Positions 54,301-61,822 of a stretch of 64,000 bases of DNA are shown piece after piece; position 1 is the stretch's first letter; each line of letters begins with the position of its first letter. The translations under genes were made by a program, and so were the position numbers. Below the pieces are notes generated by a model. That model was not told the origin of the DNA. It was given only the letters and a program-made list of their open reading frames with translations, and ran no database searches. This DNA comes from Bacteroidales bacterium (GTDB lineage Bacteria > Bacteroidota > Bacteroidia > Bacteroidales > JAADJA01), in NCBI GenBank assembly GCA_021740645.1, contig JAIOZL010000020.1, positions 1-64,000 of the forward strand, in the 5' to 3' direction.

Positions 54301-55834
54301 GGTCTGTAAAAGTTGTCTGTTCTCCTAACCAAACATTATTGGCCGAAAAGTCAGCTATAGGTGAATGGCAAAATTCATCCACCAGGGTAAGGCTCCAAAC
54401 ACCATTTGCATCTTTGGTTCTCAGGAACAACATGTGGTTCCCCATAATTAAAAGTGATTGATCCACCTGAAATGTGAGGTCAGTGACATCCGGGCCGGGA
54501 TTTGGCACAGGAATGCTTATGCCCAGGCCCAGGCCAGGATCATTGTCAATGTAATACTCTGCATACACAATGTCTGGCAATGCAGGTAATACTGACATCT
54601 TGAAGAATTGGTGAATGGTAGATTGACTCCATCTTCCAAGGGCATCTTTCGTGCGGACAAACATTTTGTTCGAACCTTCATCTTTGGAACTAAGATCAGC
54701 CACAAATGATACGTCTGCCATGTATGAATTTCCGGGGACAGGAATACTTATGCCCTGTCCAAAACCGGGATCATTGTTAAAAAAATACTCGGCAGCGACA
54801 AGATTAGGCATGTAAGAAGTTAGCTGCTTCTTATAAAAATTCCAGTAATTGGTCAAACTCCAAACACCTCCTTCATCTTTTCCCCTGACAAACAATTTAT
54901 GAAGCCCGTCAGGTAATGCCGTAATGTCAAAAATATAGTTTGTTACGGTTATGTCAGTAGATGGTGTGATCGGAATGGCTGTTCCATTCCCTAAACCAGG
55001 ATCCGTATCAAAGAAGTATTCTATTTTGGTTAATTGCTGATTTCCCGGATCTATGGCCCGTTTCACAAAGGACCTCCTGGTAGTCTGGCTCCATAATCCT
55101 TGCGTATCTTTTGTCCTGACACAAAACTGATGGAATCCATCCGGTAATGAAGTCAGGTCAACACTAAAATCAAGAGTAACATCCGACCCGGTTGGGACTA
55201 CTGGAATAGGAGTAGCTTGCCCGAGGCCGGGGTCATTGTCAAAATAATACTCTGCTGAAGTAATCAATGGATTGCTAATAATAAATGCCTCTTTAACAAA
55301 CGACCGTTGGTTTGATAAACTCCATTGGCCCTGCTGATTTTTAGTGCGTACAAATAGATGGTGAAATCCATTCTGTAATCCACTGATATCAATGCTGAAA
55401 TCAAGATTGGATATATCTGGCCCGGGTGTAAAAGGAACATTGGTTCCATTCCCAAGACCAGGGTCGGTATCGAAGAAGTACTCCACTTTGGTCAGGTCAT
55501 ACAAAGGTTCTGTTATTTCGTTTTTATAAAATGCATGAACGTTTGCAAGGCTCCATACTTCATTCTCATCTTTTGCCCTTACGAACAGTCTGTGAAAACC
55601 GTCGCTAAGCCCGGTAAGGCTTACATTGATGTTAAAGTTAGTAAGATCGGGTGCAGGTGGCACAACCGGAACCTGTGTCCCGGCATTGTATCCGGGGTCG
55701 GTATCAAAAAAATACTCAACGTCCGTAATATTCTGTGTCCACCCATTTTCAATCACCAGCATCATTAATAACATCGTAACCCAAAGAAATGGGGATAAGG
55801 GCAATGGCCTATGATTATTACAATTTTTCATCAT
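48350..55834 (-). CDS. Giant repeat-built surface protein
   Basis: 2494 residues. After the signal peptide: six ~77-residue repeats (about 36-495) of the type EYFFDTDPGLGNGT...DGFHxLFVRxKDxxGxWSL; a PKD domain (~500-565, FTHTYASAGTYNARLIL); a fibronectin III domain (~573-665, AWEIEYGPSGF); a linker region with beta-helix/adhesin-like strands; fourteen 70-residue repeats (about 991-1971, consensus FYHVVFAGTGTITATGSLTI, then HYIYGNWINNGTFVYGTSTI); another FN3 domain; and a C-terminal module (PYDEGTNLMQKNL...DWVLLEWRHA) ending in two Ca-binding-like stretches GDGDGNGQI and GDYDMDGQVKNQDKND and the terminal GKGSAIP. A likely exported filament or adhesin. Confidence 0.9.
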   Translation of the reverse strand: MMKNCNNHRPLPLSPFLWVTMLLMMLVIENGWTQNITDVEYFFDTDPGYNAGTQVPVVPPAPDLTNFNINVSLTGLSDGFHRLFVRAKDENEVWSLANVHAFYKNEITEPLYDLTKVEYFFDTDPGLGNGTNVPFTPGPDISNLDFSIDISGLQNGFHHLFVRTKNQQGQWSLSNQRSFVKEAFIISNPLITSAEYYFDNDPGLGQATPIPVVPTGSDVTLDFSVDLTSLPDGFHQFCVRTKDTQGLWSQTTRRSFVKRAIDPGNQQLTKIEYFFDTDPGLGNGTAIPITPSTDITVTNYIFDITALPDGLHKLFVRGKDEGGVWSLTNYWNFYKKQLTSYMPNLVAAEYFFNNDPGFGQGISIPVPGNSYMADVSFVADLSSKDEGSNKMFVRTKDALGRWSQSTIHQFFKMSVLPALPDIVYAEYYIDNDPGLGLGISIPVPNPGPDVTDLTFQVDQSLLIMGNHMLFLRTKDANGVWSLTLVDEFCHSPIADFSANNVWLGEQTTFTDLSYFTDENTEYYWDVDGDNITDYTLNTGFTHTYASAGTYNARLILISAEGCPDTLIKPVSVFTCSAPTALSVSDTTDTSAILYWSAANMETAWEIEYGPSGFTLGNGTLISNIYNIQYYLDGLASNTSYDFYVRSACYASTVSSWAGPGTFTTLEGAPCSNPTDGGTIASGQSICFNTIPDPFTSLGPATNYTGILEYKWQSSADNIDFIDIPGSDSEGLSYPTALTATTWFRRLARVSCQADWSGAAVSDTIEVSIDGRDRYRTKASGDWDNPATWEVFDGTQWADAVDYPSAANIVCPDPSARVQNGHTVNVNTNIEFGNVHVEVGGTLEVQEDIELGIIADDTLSVYGTLIMHSTAMVNGAGHFRILSGASIHVGSAAGISIAAATGNIRVSGSRLYASGAHYIYEGVANQVTGNAITQNTPANISINAPGYVVTLSQAISISGNLHIVHGTFDVNNNNITLGGNWTNDGIFIPGTATVYFNCTVNTYISTSNFYHVEFAGSDTITAAGSLTVYGNLTIHNYFNAGSFTHYVYGSWINNGIFIYGTSTIQFLGTGTLYISVSNFYNIIFAGSGTYTATGSLTIYGSITINNYFDASTFTHYVYGNWTNNGTFINGTSTIQFMGTGNIYIGASNFYHVIFAGTGTVTALGNLTFYGNVTINNYFDAGSHTFIVYGNWINNGTFIYGTSTVNFVGTGNILIGASGFYNVLFTGTGTYVANGSISIFGDITITTNFSAGAYTMSVYGNWVNNGIFDYGTSTVEFIGSGNITITQNDFYHVIFGGTGIFTATGSLNFYGNVTINSTFNAGSYVHYIYGNWINNGTFVYGTSTIYFVGTVNITVGVTNFYHVVFAGTGTITATGSLTIYGDITITTYFDAGSYNHYLYGNWINNGTFVHGTSTIHFMGTGNINLTVNNFYNVVFDGTGMVTATGAITFYGNVTINNYFNAGTFTHFVYGNWAVNGTFVYGTSTIHFLGTNNILVGSSNFYHVIFACSGTVTATGSLTIWADITINNYFNAGSFSHYIYGNWINNGIFVYGTSTIHFVGSGNLLLSTNEFYHVVFGGSGTITATTSITFYGDVTINNYFDAGTYNHYVHGSWNVTGTFIYGTSTIHFVGTGNAYIGAGSFYHVVFGGSGTITAQGSLSIYGHVTINNYFNAGDYLHYIYGNWTNNGTFVYGTSTIHFVGTGNILIGTSEFYHIVFASTGTIAATGSLTIYGDVTITNYFDAASFEHYVYGNWINNGIFVYGTSTIHFVGSGNIVLGAYEFYHVVFGGTGTITATGTLTFYGDVTINNHFNAGSWVHYVYGNWTNTGTFVYGTSTIHFLGSGSILIGASHFYHIVFAGSGTITANGSLTIYGDLTINNHFNAGSYVHYIYGNWINNGTFVYSTSTIHFVGSANLLIGLQNFYHVVFARTGTITATGSLTIYGDLTITNHFDAGSYIHYIYGNWINSGTFVYSTSTIAFAGSVLQTIGGINESSFYRFTVNNSLGLELNINVTVNYLLTLTEGVIRTNAYVFTVLSSGSIYGGSVTSYIHGRLRCGYNAIGSRTFPMGTTVHYSPIDLNYLTLSGTSLVEVEYVEGVIPGTIPAIISSVANHYYIISQTGGTNFTFTLTMNIPGFIPSGSVWMLRGDGFTVNSFATTSPNFTNVTAFNVFGHFTLGDRYCADPMGLINRYVTLNSAILDWEPGDLESEWNVEYGPAGFTPGTGTMLTNIMEKPLEIQGLNPYSYYEFYVQGICSAESQSNWVGPSAFSTFPKQLDAKIFLEGPYDEGTNLMQKNLANAGLLPLAQPYQQAPWNYSGSEEVVAIPPNIVDWVLLEWRHASAPQFANNSTYIWRKAAFLHEDGSIVDLDGSSLPWIGNPQLTGNLYIIVRHRNHLDVMGNAGAVLQDEVFSYDFSDQLAKVYGGSIGYKQIGNDPVRFGMVSGDGDGNGQIQWFLDKSVWGSGSGQRNYLNGDYDMDGQVKNQDKNDVMHPNLGKGSAIP
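49920..52860 (-). repeat. Fourteen 210-bp coding repeats
   Basis: Exact 210-bp periodicity, for example CCATAAAT-type landmarks at 49962 and 50172, each coding 70 residues. Copies are similar but not identical at DNA level, with neighbouring copies sharing phrases such as GATCCAGTT-CCCATA. Frame is conserved throughout, so expansion and contraction by recombination would keep the gene in frame. Confidence 0.92.
54343..55729 (-). repeat. Six ~231-bp coding repeats (YFFDTDPG type)
   Basis: The N-terminal repeats of the giant protein. Each encodes about 77 residues beginning (A/V)EY(F/Y)FDTDPG and ending WSL-x-F-x-K. They diverge more than the 210-bp set, which indicates older duplication. Confidence 0.9.
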
Positions 55835-55889
55835 AACTTTTTCCTTTCGTTTAATTCACTTTTAAGGTTGCACCTCAAAAGGAAAACGA

Positions 55890-56879
55890 TTAGTTATGTG
55901 ATTTTGCCTTCAGGTTTACATCGAGTGAATTGCTGGGCAATGATTGTGCATCGAGGCTGTAAATAGCAGGAATTGGAGGTAAGCCGCTGAGGACATAGGA
56001 GGTTTCTCCCCCGAAAATTCCAATATCAGTTCCCATTTCACCAGCCCCTATGGCAGGTGATCCTACTTTTAATTGCCATTGTCCGTCGGTACTATTACCT
56101 GTAGCACCAACATATAAATCTGTTGTTAATACATTCTCCTGGTTGCCGTTTTGATTACCAAATTGTGTAGAAGTTCCAATATTATAGGTAACAATGCAAT
56201 TGGTTAAACTTGCAGTGCTATGTGCAATATTATTAACAAGGGTAGAATTATGAATGGTTATCGGATTAGAAAAAATATTGTTGGCAAAAATCCCACCGAA
56301 GTTAGCACTAACACTCACCCTTCCGATAAAGCAATTATTTGCCACAAGAATGTTCGAATGGGTATATGTGAAAGATAGGGAAGTCCAGGTAGGATGAGAG
56401 TCAAAATAATTGCCCAGAATCAAAATATCGGAACAGTTGCCATTTGCATAAAGTTGATTATTTCCATAGGCAAAATGATTCCGCTCAAAGCTAATATTGT
56501 TCGTATTAATGTATACAGTTGTGTTAAAGGTACATCCGGTAAATTTTGATCCTTCGCTACCCGAATTACAGTATACTACTCCACTAATAATACTTGGGGA
56601 AATGTTGTGTTGGGTCTCAGGATTTTCCCCTAAAAAATACCCATTACCAATCACAGTAAGTTGTTTTGTCATTGTAAGCGCACCAGCAGGAAAAGTGGAA
56701 CCTTCGAGATATAACGTATCCCCGTTAAGGACCGCTGCATCATTATGGGCAGCCTGTATGGTTGCAAAATCAGGATCAGAATTTGGCGTAGCATTTACTC
56801 TCCAAACAGTAGCAGAAACATTGATATAAGCGAAACTAATCGCTAAAATCATAACGAATGTAAATTTTTTTGTTCTCAT
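55890..56879 (-). CDS. Secreted right-handed beta-helix protein
   Basis: 329 residues. Signal peptide ending at SVSATVW. Opening VNATPNSDPDFATIQAAHND is the pectate-lyase-like parallel beta-helix entry seen in surface proteins. It then shows repeated N-x-I/F short rungs (NNISFERNHFAYGNNQLY, SNILVANNCFIGRVSV, NIFSNPITIHNSTLV). The C-terminal stretch SYVLSGLPPIPAIYSLDA is a conserved end of this family. It lies 55 bp upstream of the giant gene on the same strand, so both are one operon. Possible carbohydrate or adhesion role. Confidence 0.8.
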   Translation of the reverse strand: MRTKKFTFVMILAISFAYINVSATVWRVNATPNSDPDFATIQAAHNDAAVLNGDTLYLEGSTFPAGALTMTKQLTVIGNGYFLGENPETQHNISPSIISGVVYCNSGSEGSKFTGCTFNTTVYINTNNISFERNHFAYGNNQLYANGNCSDILILGNYFDSHPTWTSLSFTYTHSNILVANNCFIGRVSVSANFGGIFANNIFSNPITIHNSTLVNNIAHSTASLTNCIVTYNIGTSTQFGNQNGNQENVLTTDLYVGATGNSTDGQWQLKVGSPAIGAGEMGTDIGIFGGETSYVLSGLPPIPAIYSLDAQSLPSNSLDVNLKAKSHN

Positions 56880-57383
56880 AATTTATAGTTATTAAATGTT
56901 AGTTTTAAAATTTAATCTTTATGTTGTTAAATGTATTTTCTGGCTAAGTTGTAGCAAATCTCTTTTTAATTAATAGTACTTTCAAAAAACAAGAAGAACG
57001 CAGACGAATGACATTACTCATTGAAATCCAATATTAGCGTAACATTCATTTATACAATGTTTTAATTTCTTGAAAACCTCTGGTATATTGCAAATATATA
57101 ATGGCTTTACAGTTGATCAGATAGGGTAATCAACGTATTTTAATAAGTGAATATCTTGGTGAGATCAATTCGATAATCTTGTCTGGTATTAAAAATTGCA
57201 AATAATTAATACGGTCAGGGATGATAATTTCATTACCGTGAGAACATTTTAATGTTTTGCATTTTGGGTTGAGCCATGCTCTAGCTTTGTAGCATTTGAG
57301 TATGCTGCTTCAGATGGATCATGACATCAAAAGGTATTGTATAGGAAGAACCTAAAAATCACTTGAGTGATTTTTCAATTTCT
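56880..57383. other. Intergenic ahead of the surface-protein operon
   Basis: About 500 bp, AT-rich. On the minus strand a TATATTTG box occurs (plus 57091-57098) but has no TTG at usual spacing. A small inverted repeat GTATTAA/TTAATAC lies at 57186-57212. No gene seen. Confidence 0.5.
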
Positions 57384-58511
57384 CTATTCAAAAAATTCAA
57401 TAATTTTTTCTGCAACTTTCTTTATTTCCTCATTTTTCAGCTCAAAAAAGAAGGGCAGCCTGACAATACAATCTGAATAATTTATCGCATGTGGTAATTT
57501 CCGGCCATCATGTTTTTTATGAAAATAGGGACTTTGATGCAGTGGCAAATAATGAAATACAGCCTGAATGCCATTCTTATGCAAAAAGTTTATGAGGTTG
57601 TTTCTTTCCCTGTTGTTCCTGCAAATCAAATAAAACATATGCCCGTTGTTGCTGGCAAAAGAGGGAAGACCGGGGAGTTTAACTTTTCCCTGGCTTTCAA
57701 GAGGTTTGAGTAATTCAAAATATAAGTTCCAAATTTTGGTCCTGGTAAATTGAATACTATCCAGGTTTTGAAGTTGGGCAAATAAAACAGCCGCAGTAAG
57801 CTCGGAAGGTAAAAAGGAAGAACCCAGATCTAACCATCCATATTTATCTACCTCACCCCGATGAAAAGCAGCCCTGTTAGTTCCTTTTTCCCAGATGATC
57901 TCCGCGCGATCAACCAGGTTGTTATCATTGATCACTAGCATCCCACCTTCTCCTGAAATAATATTTTTTGTTTCATGAAATGAGAAAGCTGCAAGGTGGC
58001 CAATGGTGCCCAGTTTTTTATCCTTATACCAGCTATCTATGGCATGGGCGGCATCCTCAATTACATACAATTTATGTTTTAGGGCAATGTCCATTATCCA
58101 ATCCATGTTACAGGCTATGCCGGCGTAGTGGACTACAATAATAGCCTTTGTTTTGGGTGTGATAAGGTCCTCAATTTGTGCCGGGTCAATATTGGGATTT
58201 TCAATGGAAGAATCAGCAAAAACAATTTTGGCTCCTCTCAAAAGAAATGCATTGGCAGTTGAAACAAATGTGAATGAAGGAATGATCACTTCATCACCGG
58301 GTTGGATGTCGACCAGCAATGCACACATTTCCAGGGCATCAGTACATGAAGTTGTGAGTAAAACCTTGTTCAACCCATAGGTGTTTTCGAAATAATCATG
58401 ACATTTTTTAGTGAACGCACCGTTGCCGGATATTTTTCCGGATAAGGCCGATTCTGATAAGTATTTAGCTTCCAGACCTGTAAAGTATGGCTTATTGAAG
58501 GGTATCGACAT
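57384..58511 (-). CDS. wecE: DegT/DnrJ/EryC1/StrS aminotransferase, WecE/RffA type
   Basis: 375 residues from ATG 58511 (MSIPFNKPYFTG); an ATG seven codons upstream is less fitting. PLP-dependent sugar aminotransferase. Recognised blocks: LSGKISGNGAFTKKCHDYFE, TSCTDALEM, GDEVIIPSFTFVSTANAFLLRGA, VHYAGIACNMDWIM, EDAAHAIDSWYKDKKLGTIGH and the Schiff-base lysine in AFSFHETKNIISGEGG, then REGEVDKYGWLDLGSSFLPSE-type text. Close to dTDP-4-amino-4,6-dideoxygalactose transaminase. Divergent from the sulfotransferase genes, in a surface polysaccharide cluster. Confidence 0.88.
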   Translation of the reverse strand: MSIPFNKPYFTGLEAKYLSESALSGKISGNGAFTKKCHDYFENTYGLNKVLLTTSCTDALEMCALLVDIQPGDEVIIPSFTFVSTANAFLLRGAKIVFADSSIENPNIDPAQIEDLITPKTKAIIVVHYAGIACNMDWIMDIALKHKLYVIEDAAHAIDSWYKDKKLGTIGHLAAFSFHETKNIISGEGGMLVINDNNLVDRAEIIWEKGTNRAAFHRGEVDKYGWLDLGSSFLPSELTAAVLFAQLQNLDSIQFTRTKIWNLYFELLKPLESQGKVKLPGLPSFASNNGHMFYLICRNNRERNNLINFLHKNGIQAVFHYLPLHQSPYFHKKHDGRKLPHAINYSDCIVRLPFFFELKNEEIKKVAEKIIEFFE

Positions 58512-58568
58512 GAATATCTGTTTGAATGACAAAGAAAATAATTAATTGCTTATCATTGGCCAGAATTC

Positions 58569-59660
58569 GTGTATTTAATAGATGAATCTGTATTTTTGCA
58601 GGAACAGACAATTGATGTGGATACAAGTCGATTAAAATCACTTCCGTTTTTTTTTATTCTTGGCCGGCCCCGTTCGGGGACTACTCTGTTGAGGACAATG
58701 CTGGATGCACATCCACAAGTGGTTATTCCACAGGAATCTCCTCTTATTCTTAACCTTTATAAGAAATACGGACATAAGGAAATATGGGAAGCAAAGGATT
58801 TGGTGGAATTTTTCCGGGACCTGCACTCGCAGCAAATATTTGGGATTTGGAATATTGATCCGCAAAAAGTGAGGGAGGATTTGTTAAAATGTGCTGGTAG
58901 GAATCAGTATCAATCGATTATTAAAGTGGTGTATTCGAATTTTAACTCGGTCTTCCCAAAAAAAGATACTGTGATTTTCGGGGATAAGAATCCGGTATAC
59001 TCTTATAACCTAAAAAGGCTTTTCCCTGTTTTCAGTGAAGCCAGATATATTCATATTACACGGGATTACAGGGATCAATTGGTTTCTTTAAAAAAAATTG
59101 ATGTGGAGATGCCCCATCCAGCCCTGGTGGCTTACCGGTGGAAAATATCTCAAAGAGGTATAAATAAATTTAAAGACCTTTATCCAGAAAAATTTTATAC
59201 CCTTCGATATGAAGACCTTGTAATAAACCCTGAAATAGCATTAAAGCAATTGTGTAACTTCCTTAATTTAGATTATCACGAGAACATGCTTGAATTTAAT
59301 AATGGTCAGGTAAGCGAAGGATTTTTACCTGAAGAGATGTTGACAAAATATCAAAGTAGTTTGTTTCAACCTATCTCCGGGGATAAAATTAATTCCTGGA
59401 AGGAAAATTTAGCCTTGAAGCAAATTAAAATGGCAGATATGGTTGCAGGTTTTTACGCGGAAAAGGCAGGTTATCAGCGATTAAGTAAAACTTTTAATTT
59501 CTTTATTTTTTTGCAGATGCTACCTGTTCTTATGTATGCGAAATTTTGGAATTATAGCCGACGGATAATTTGGATATTGCCTTTTGGTGTGCAACAATAT
59601 ATCCGGAATAAAAGTCTTGGTTTACCGGCTTTATACATTAAAATTTTTGGTAAAATTTGA
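58569..59660 (+). CDS. Sulfotransferase 1 of 3
   Basis: 363 residues with the GTG start at 58569, chosen because no ATG precedes the motif; TTG further in is possible. The 5'-phosphosulfate (PAPS) loop is FILGRPRSGTTLLRTMLDAHP. The 3'-phosphate site is YIHITRDYRDQLVSLKK. A later FYTLRYEDLVINPEIALKQLCNFL completes the sulfotransferase fold. The C-terminus has a hydrophobic stretch (FFIFLQMLPVLMYAKFW) that may lie on the membrane. First of three tandem paralogues. Confidence 0.85.
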   Translation: MYLIDESVFLQEQTIDVDTSRLKSLPFFFILGRPRSGTTLLRTMLDAHPQVVIPQESPLILNLYKKYGHKEIWEAKDLVEFFRDLHSQQIFGIWNIDPQKVREDLLKCAGRNQYQSIIKVVYSNFNSVFPKKDTVIFGDKNPVYSYNLKRLFPVFSEARYIHITRDYRDQLVSLKKIDVEMPHPALVAYRWKISQRGINKFKDLYPEKFYTLRYEDLVINPEIALKQLCNFLNLDYHENMLEFNNGQVSEGFLPEEMLTKYQSSLFQPISGDKINSWKENLALKQIKMADMVAGFYAEKAGYQRLSKTFNFFIFLQMLPVLMYAKFWNYSRRIIWILPFGVQQYIRNKSLGLPALYIKIFGKI

Positions 59661-59683
59661 AACCTTAGGTAACAGGAGGACGA

Positions 59684-60736
59684 ATGGAGAAAGTTATTGG
59701 ATCAATTAAAGAAATTCCTATTTTTTTTATTATTGGCCGTCCACGGTCTGGTACTACTTTGTTGCAAACGCTGTTTGAAGCCCATCCAAATGTAGCCATT
59801 CCTCCTGAAGCTCCTGTTATTGTTGAATGTTATGAGCGTTTCAAGGAGAATGGAGCTTGGGAGTTTGAAAACCTTGGGCAGTGGGTAGATTTTTTAAATT
59901 CAATCAGGAAATTTGATGCCTGGAAAATTGATGTCGCTAAATTAGTGAATGCATTTCAAAACCAAAAAAGCACATTGACCTTTCAGGATATCATACGGTT
60001 GATTTACCTTCAATATGAATCTCCTTTTGATAAATTTGATGTTCAAATTATTGGGGATAAAAATCCCCGCTATTCAAGGTATCCGGAGTTGCTCATTCAA
60101 CTGTTCCCGGATGCTAAGTTTATTCATGTAGTTAGAGATTACCGCGATCATATTTTATCGATGCAAAAAGTTGGCCTTTTGGGTTCTGATATAAACCTGA
60201 TTAGTACGATCTGGAGAAAGTCACAGAAAAAAATGCTCAAATTTCAGAAGGATTATCCAAAGCAAGTGTATTCATGCAAGTATGAAGATTTTGTGGAAAA
60301 ACCACAGGAGTATTTTAAAAGTATGTGTGAATTCCTGGAGATTCCATTTGATGCCGGAGTTTTTGATTTTCATCAATTAAAACAAGAATATGATCAGAAA
60401 TTCCCAAAGAAAACGGAAAGTGTTTTTCACTCGAATTTATTTCGTCCGATCAATACATCGGCAGTGGGGAAATGGCAAAAGAAAATGACGGAAAAAGATG
60501 TTGCACGGGCTGACTTAATAGTTGGAAAGTATGCTGAACTTTCAGGTTATGAAAGGGATAAAAAGAGCAGTTTCCGCAATTACCTGGGCTTTCTCCCTTA
60601 CAGGATCAAACTTGGTTTGTACTTTCTGGTCGTATTTAGTATTAAACTTGTACCTATTAAGGTTCGAAAAATGATTAATAAAAGGTTTGTGAAATTTTCA
60701 GGGTTTGTAAAAAAGCAAATACATGCAGGAGGATAG
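59684..60736 (+). CDS. Sulfotransferase 2 of 3
   Basis: 350 residues. PAPS loop FIIGRPRSGTTLLQTLFEAHP, 3'-phosphate site FIHVVRDYRDHILSMQK, and VYSCKYEDFVEKPQEYFKSM. Preceded by a strong AGGAGG (59674-59679), rare in this phylum's genes. C-terminal hydrophobic and basic segment again suggests membrane association. 23 bp after sulfotransferase 1, so co-transcribed. Confidence 0.86.
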   Translation: MEKVIGSIKEIPIFFIIGRPRSGTTLLQTLFEAHPNVAIPPEAPVIVECYERFKENGAWEFENLGQWVDFLNSIRKFDAWKIDVAKLVNAFQNQKSTLTFQDIIRLIYLQYESPFDKFDVQIIGDKNPRYSRYPELLIQLFPDAKFIHVVRDYRDHILSMQKVGLLGSDINLISTIWRKSQKKMLKFQKDYPKQVYSCKYEDFVEKPQEYFKSMCEFLEIPFDAGVFDFHQLKQEYDQKFPKKTESVFHSNLFRPINTSAVGKWQKKMTEKDVARADLIVGKYAELSGYERDKKSSFRNYLGFLPYRIKLGLYFLVVFSIKLVPIKVRKMINKRFVKFSGFVKKQIHAGG

Positions 60737-61795
60737 ATGGAGCTACTGAAAATTGATGTTCGTACGCTTGAAAATTTACCTGTTTTCTTTATTCTTGGCA
60801 GGCCCAGAAGTGGCACATCACTTTTGCGAATTATTTTGGATGCCCATCCAAATATTCAGATTCCTATTGAAAGTCCTGTAATATTGGACTCGTATCAAAA
60901 GTTTGGAAAGATTGCAAATTGGAATGAAAAAATCATCCTGGAGTTCTACCAAAATTTATTCCGGCTCAGAAGGTTTGATGCATGGCGCGTAAATGCCGAA
61001 AAGCTTAAAAATGATTTGCTTGAATGTAATGGCGTTTTACCGTTTCAGTCACTTTGTAAAGTGGTCCATCTTAACTATATATCGGTGTTTGAGAAGGATG
61101 AAATAAAAATTATTGGAGATAAAAATCCTCAATATTCCCTACATCCTGAGCTGATTTTAAGTTTATATCCACAGGCAAAAATTATACATATAACAAGGGA
61201 CTACCGGGATCATTACCTGTCGATGAAGCGGGCAGGATTTCTTCGTGGACAACTGCCTTTTATCATTTATTACTGGAAAAGGACAGAAAAGAAAATCCAA
61301 AAGATCAGGAAACAAAATCCTGGCAATGTATTTACATTTCGATATGAAAACCTTGTCGAAAATCCACATGAGGTGTTAAAAAGTCTGTTTTTATTTTTAG
61401 ATGTTCCTTATACCTCAGCGGTGCTTGATTATCATTTGCAAAAAGATAAAGTGAAGCAAATATATCCTCCAAAGGCTTTTGATACTTTGTTTTCAGGTTT
61501 ACTCAAACCAATTAATTCCGATTCTATTAACCGCTGGAAAAATGAAATGGATGAAAAGCAGATAAAAACGGCAGACTATATAGTGGGGAAAATTGGAGAA
61601 AATGCGGGATATAAAAGGGCCTACAGACAATTAGAGGGTAAAGATGCAATCAGTATATTAAAGAAAACTATTTTTGTGCGTTTGATGATCAATTATCAAA
61701 AGTTTAAAAACATAATGCCATCTTTTGTCAGGAAAGGGTTCGAAAAAGTAATTCCCGGACCCTATTATCTGTATGAAAAGTTATTTAAAGATTAG
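60737..61795 (+). CDS. Sulfotransferase 3 of 3
   Basis: 352 residues. PAPS loop FILGRPRSGTSLLRIILDAHP, 3'-phosphate site IIHITRDYRDHYLSMKR, later VFTFRYENLVENPHEVLKSL. Its ATG follows the previous stop directly, and AGGAGG lies at 60727-60732 inside that gene, so the pair is tightly coupled. Clearly paralogous to the two upstream copies, but diverged enough to suggest different acceptors. Confidence 0.86.
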   Translation: MELLKIDVRTLENLPVFFILGRPRSGTSLLRIILDAHPNIQIPIESPVILDSYQKFGKIANWNEKIILEFYQNLFRLRRFDAWRVNAEKLKNDLLECNGVLPFQSLCKVVHLNYISVFEKDEIKIIGDKNPQYSLHPELILSLYPQAKIIHITRDYRDHYLSMKRAGFLRGQLPFIIYYWKRTEKKIQKIRKQNPGNVFTFRYENLVENPHEVLKSLFLFLDVPYTSAVLDYHLQKDKVKQIYPPKAFDTLFSGLLKPINSDSINRWKNEMDEKQIKTADYIVGKIGENAGYKRAYRQLEGKDAISILKKTIFVRLMINYQKFKNIMPSFVRKGFEKVIPGPYYLYEKLFKD

Positions 61796-61822
61796 TAAAA
61801 TTTAAATCTGGCTTGGAGGGAA

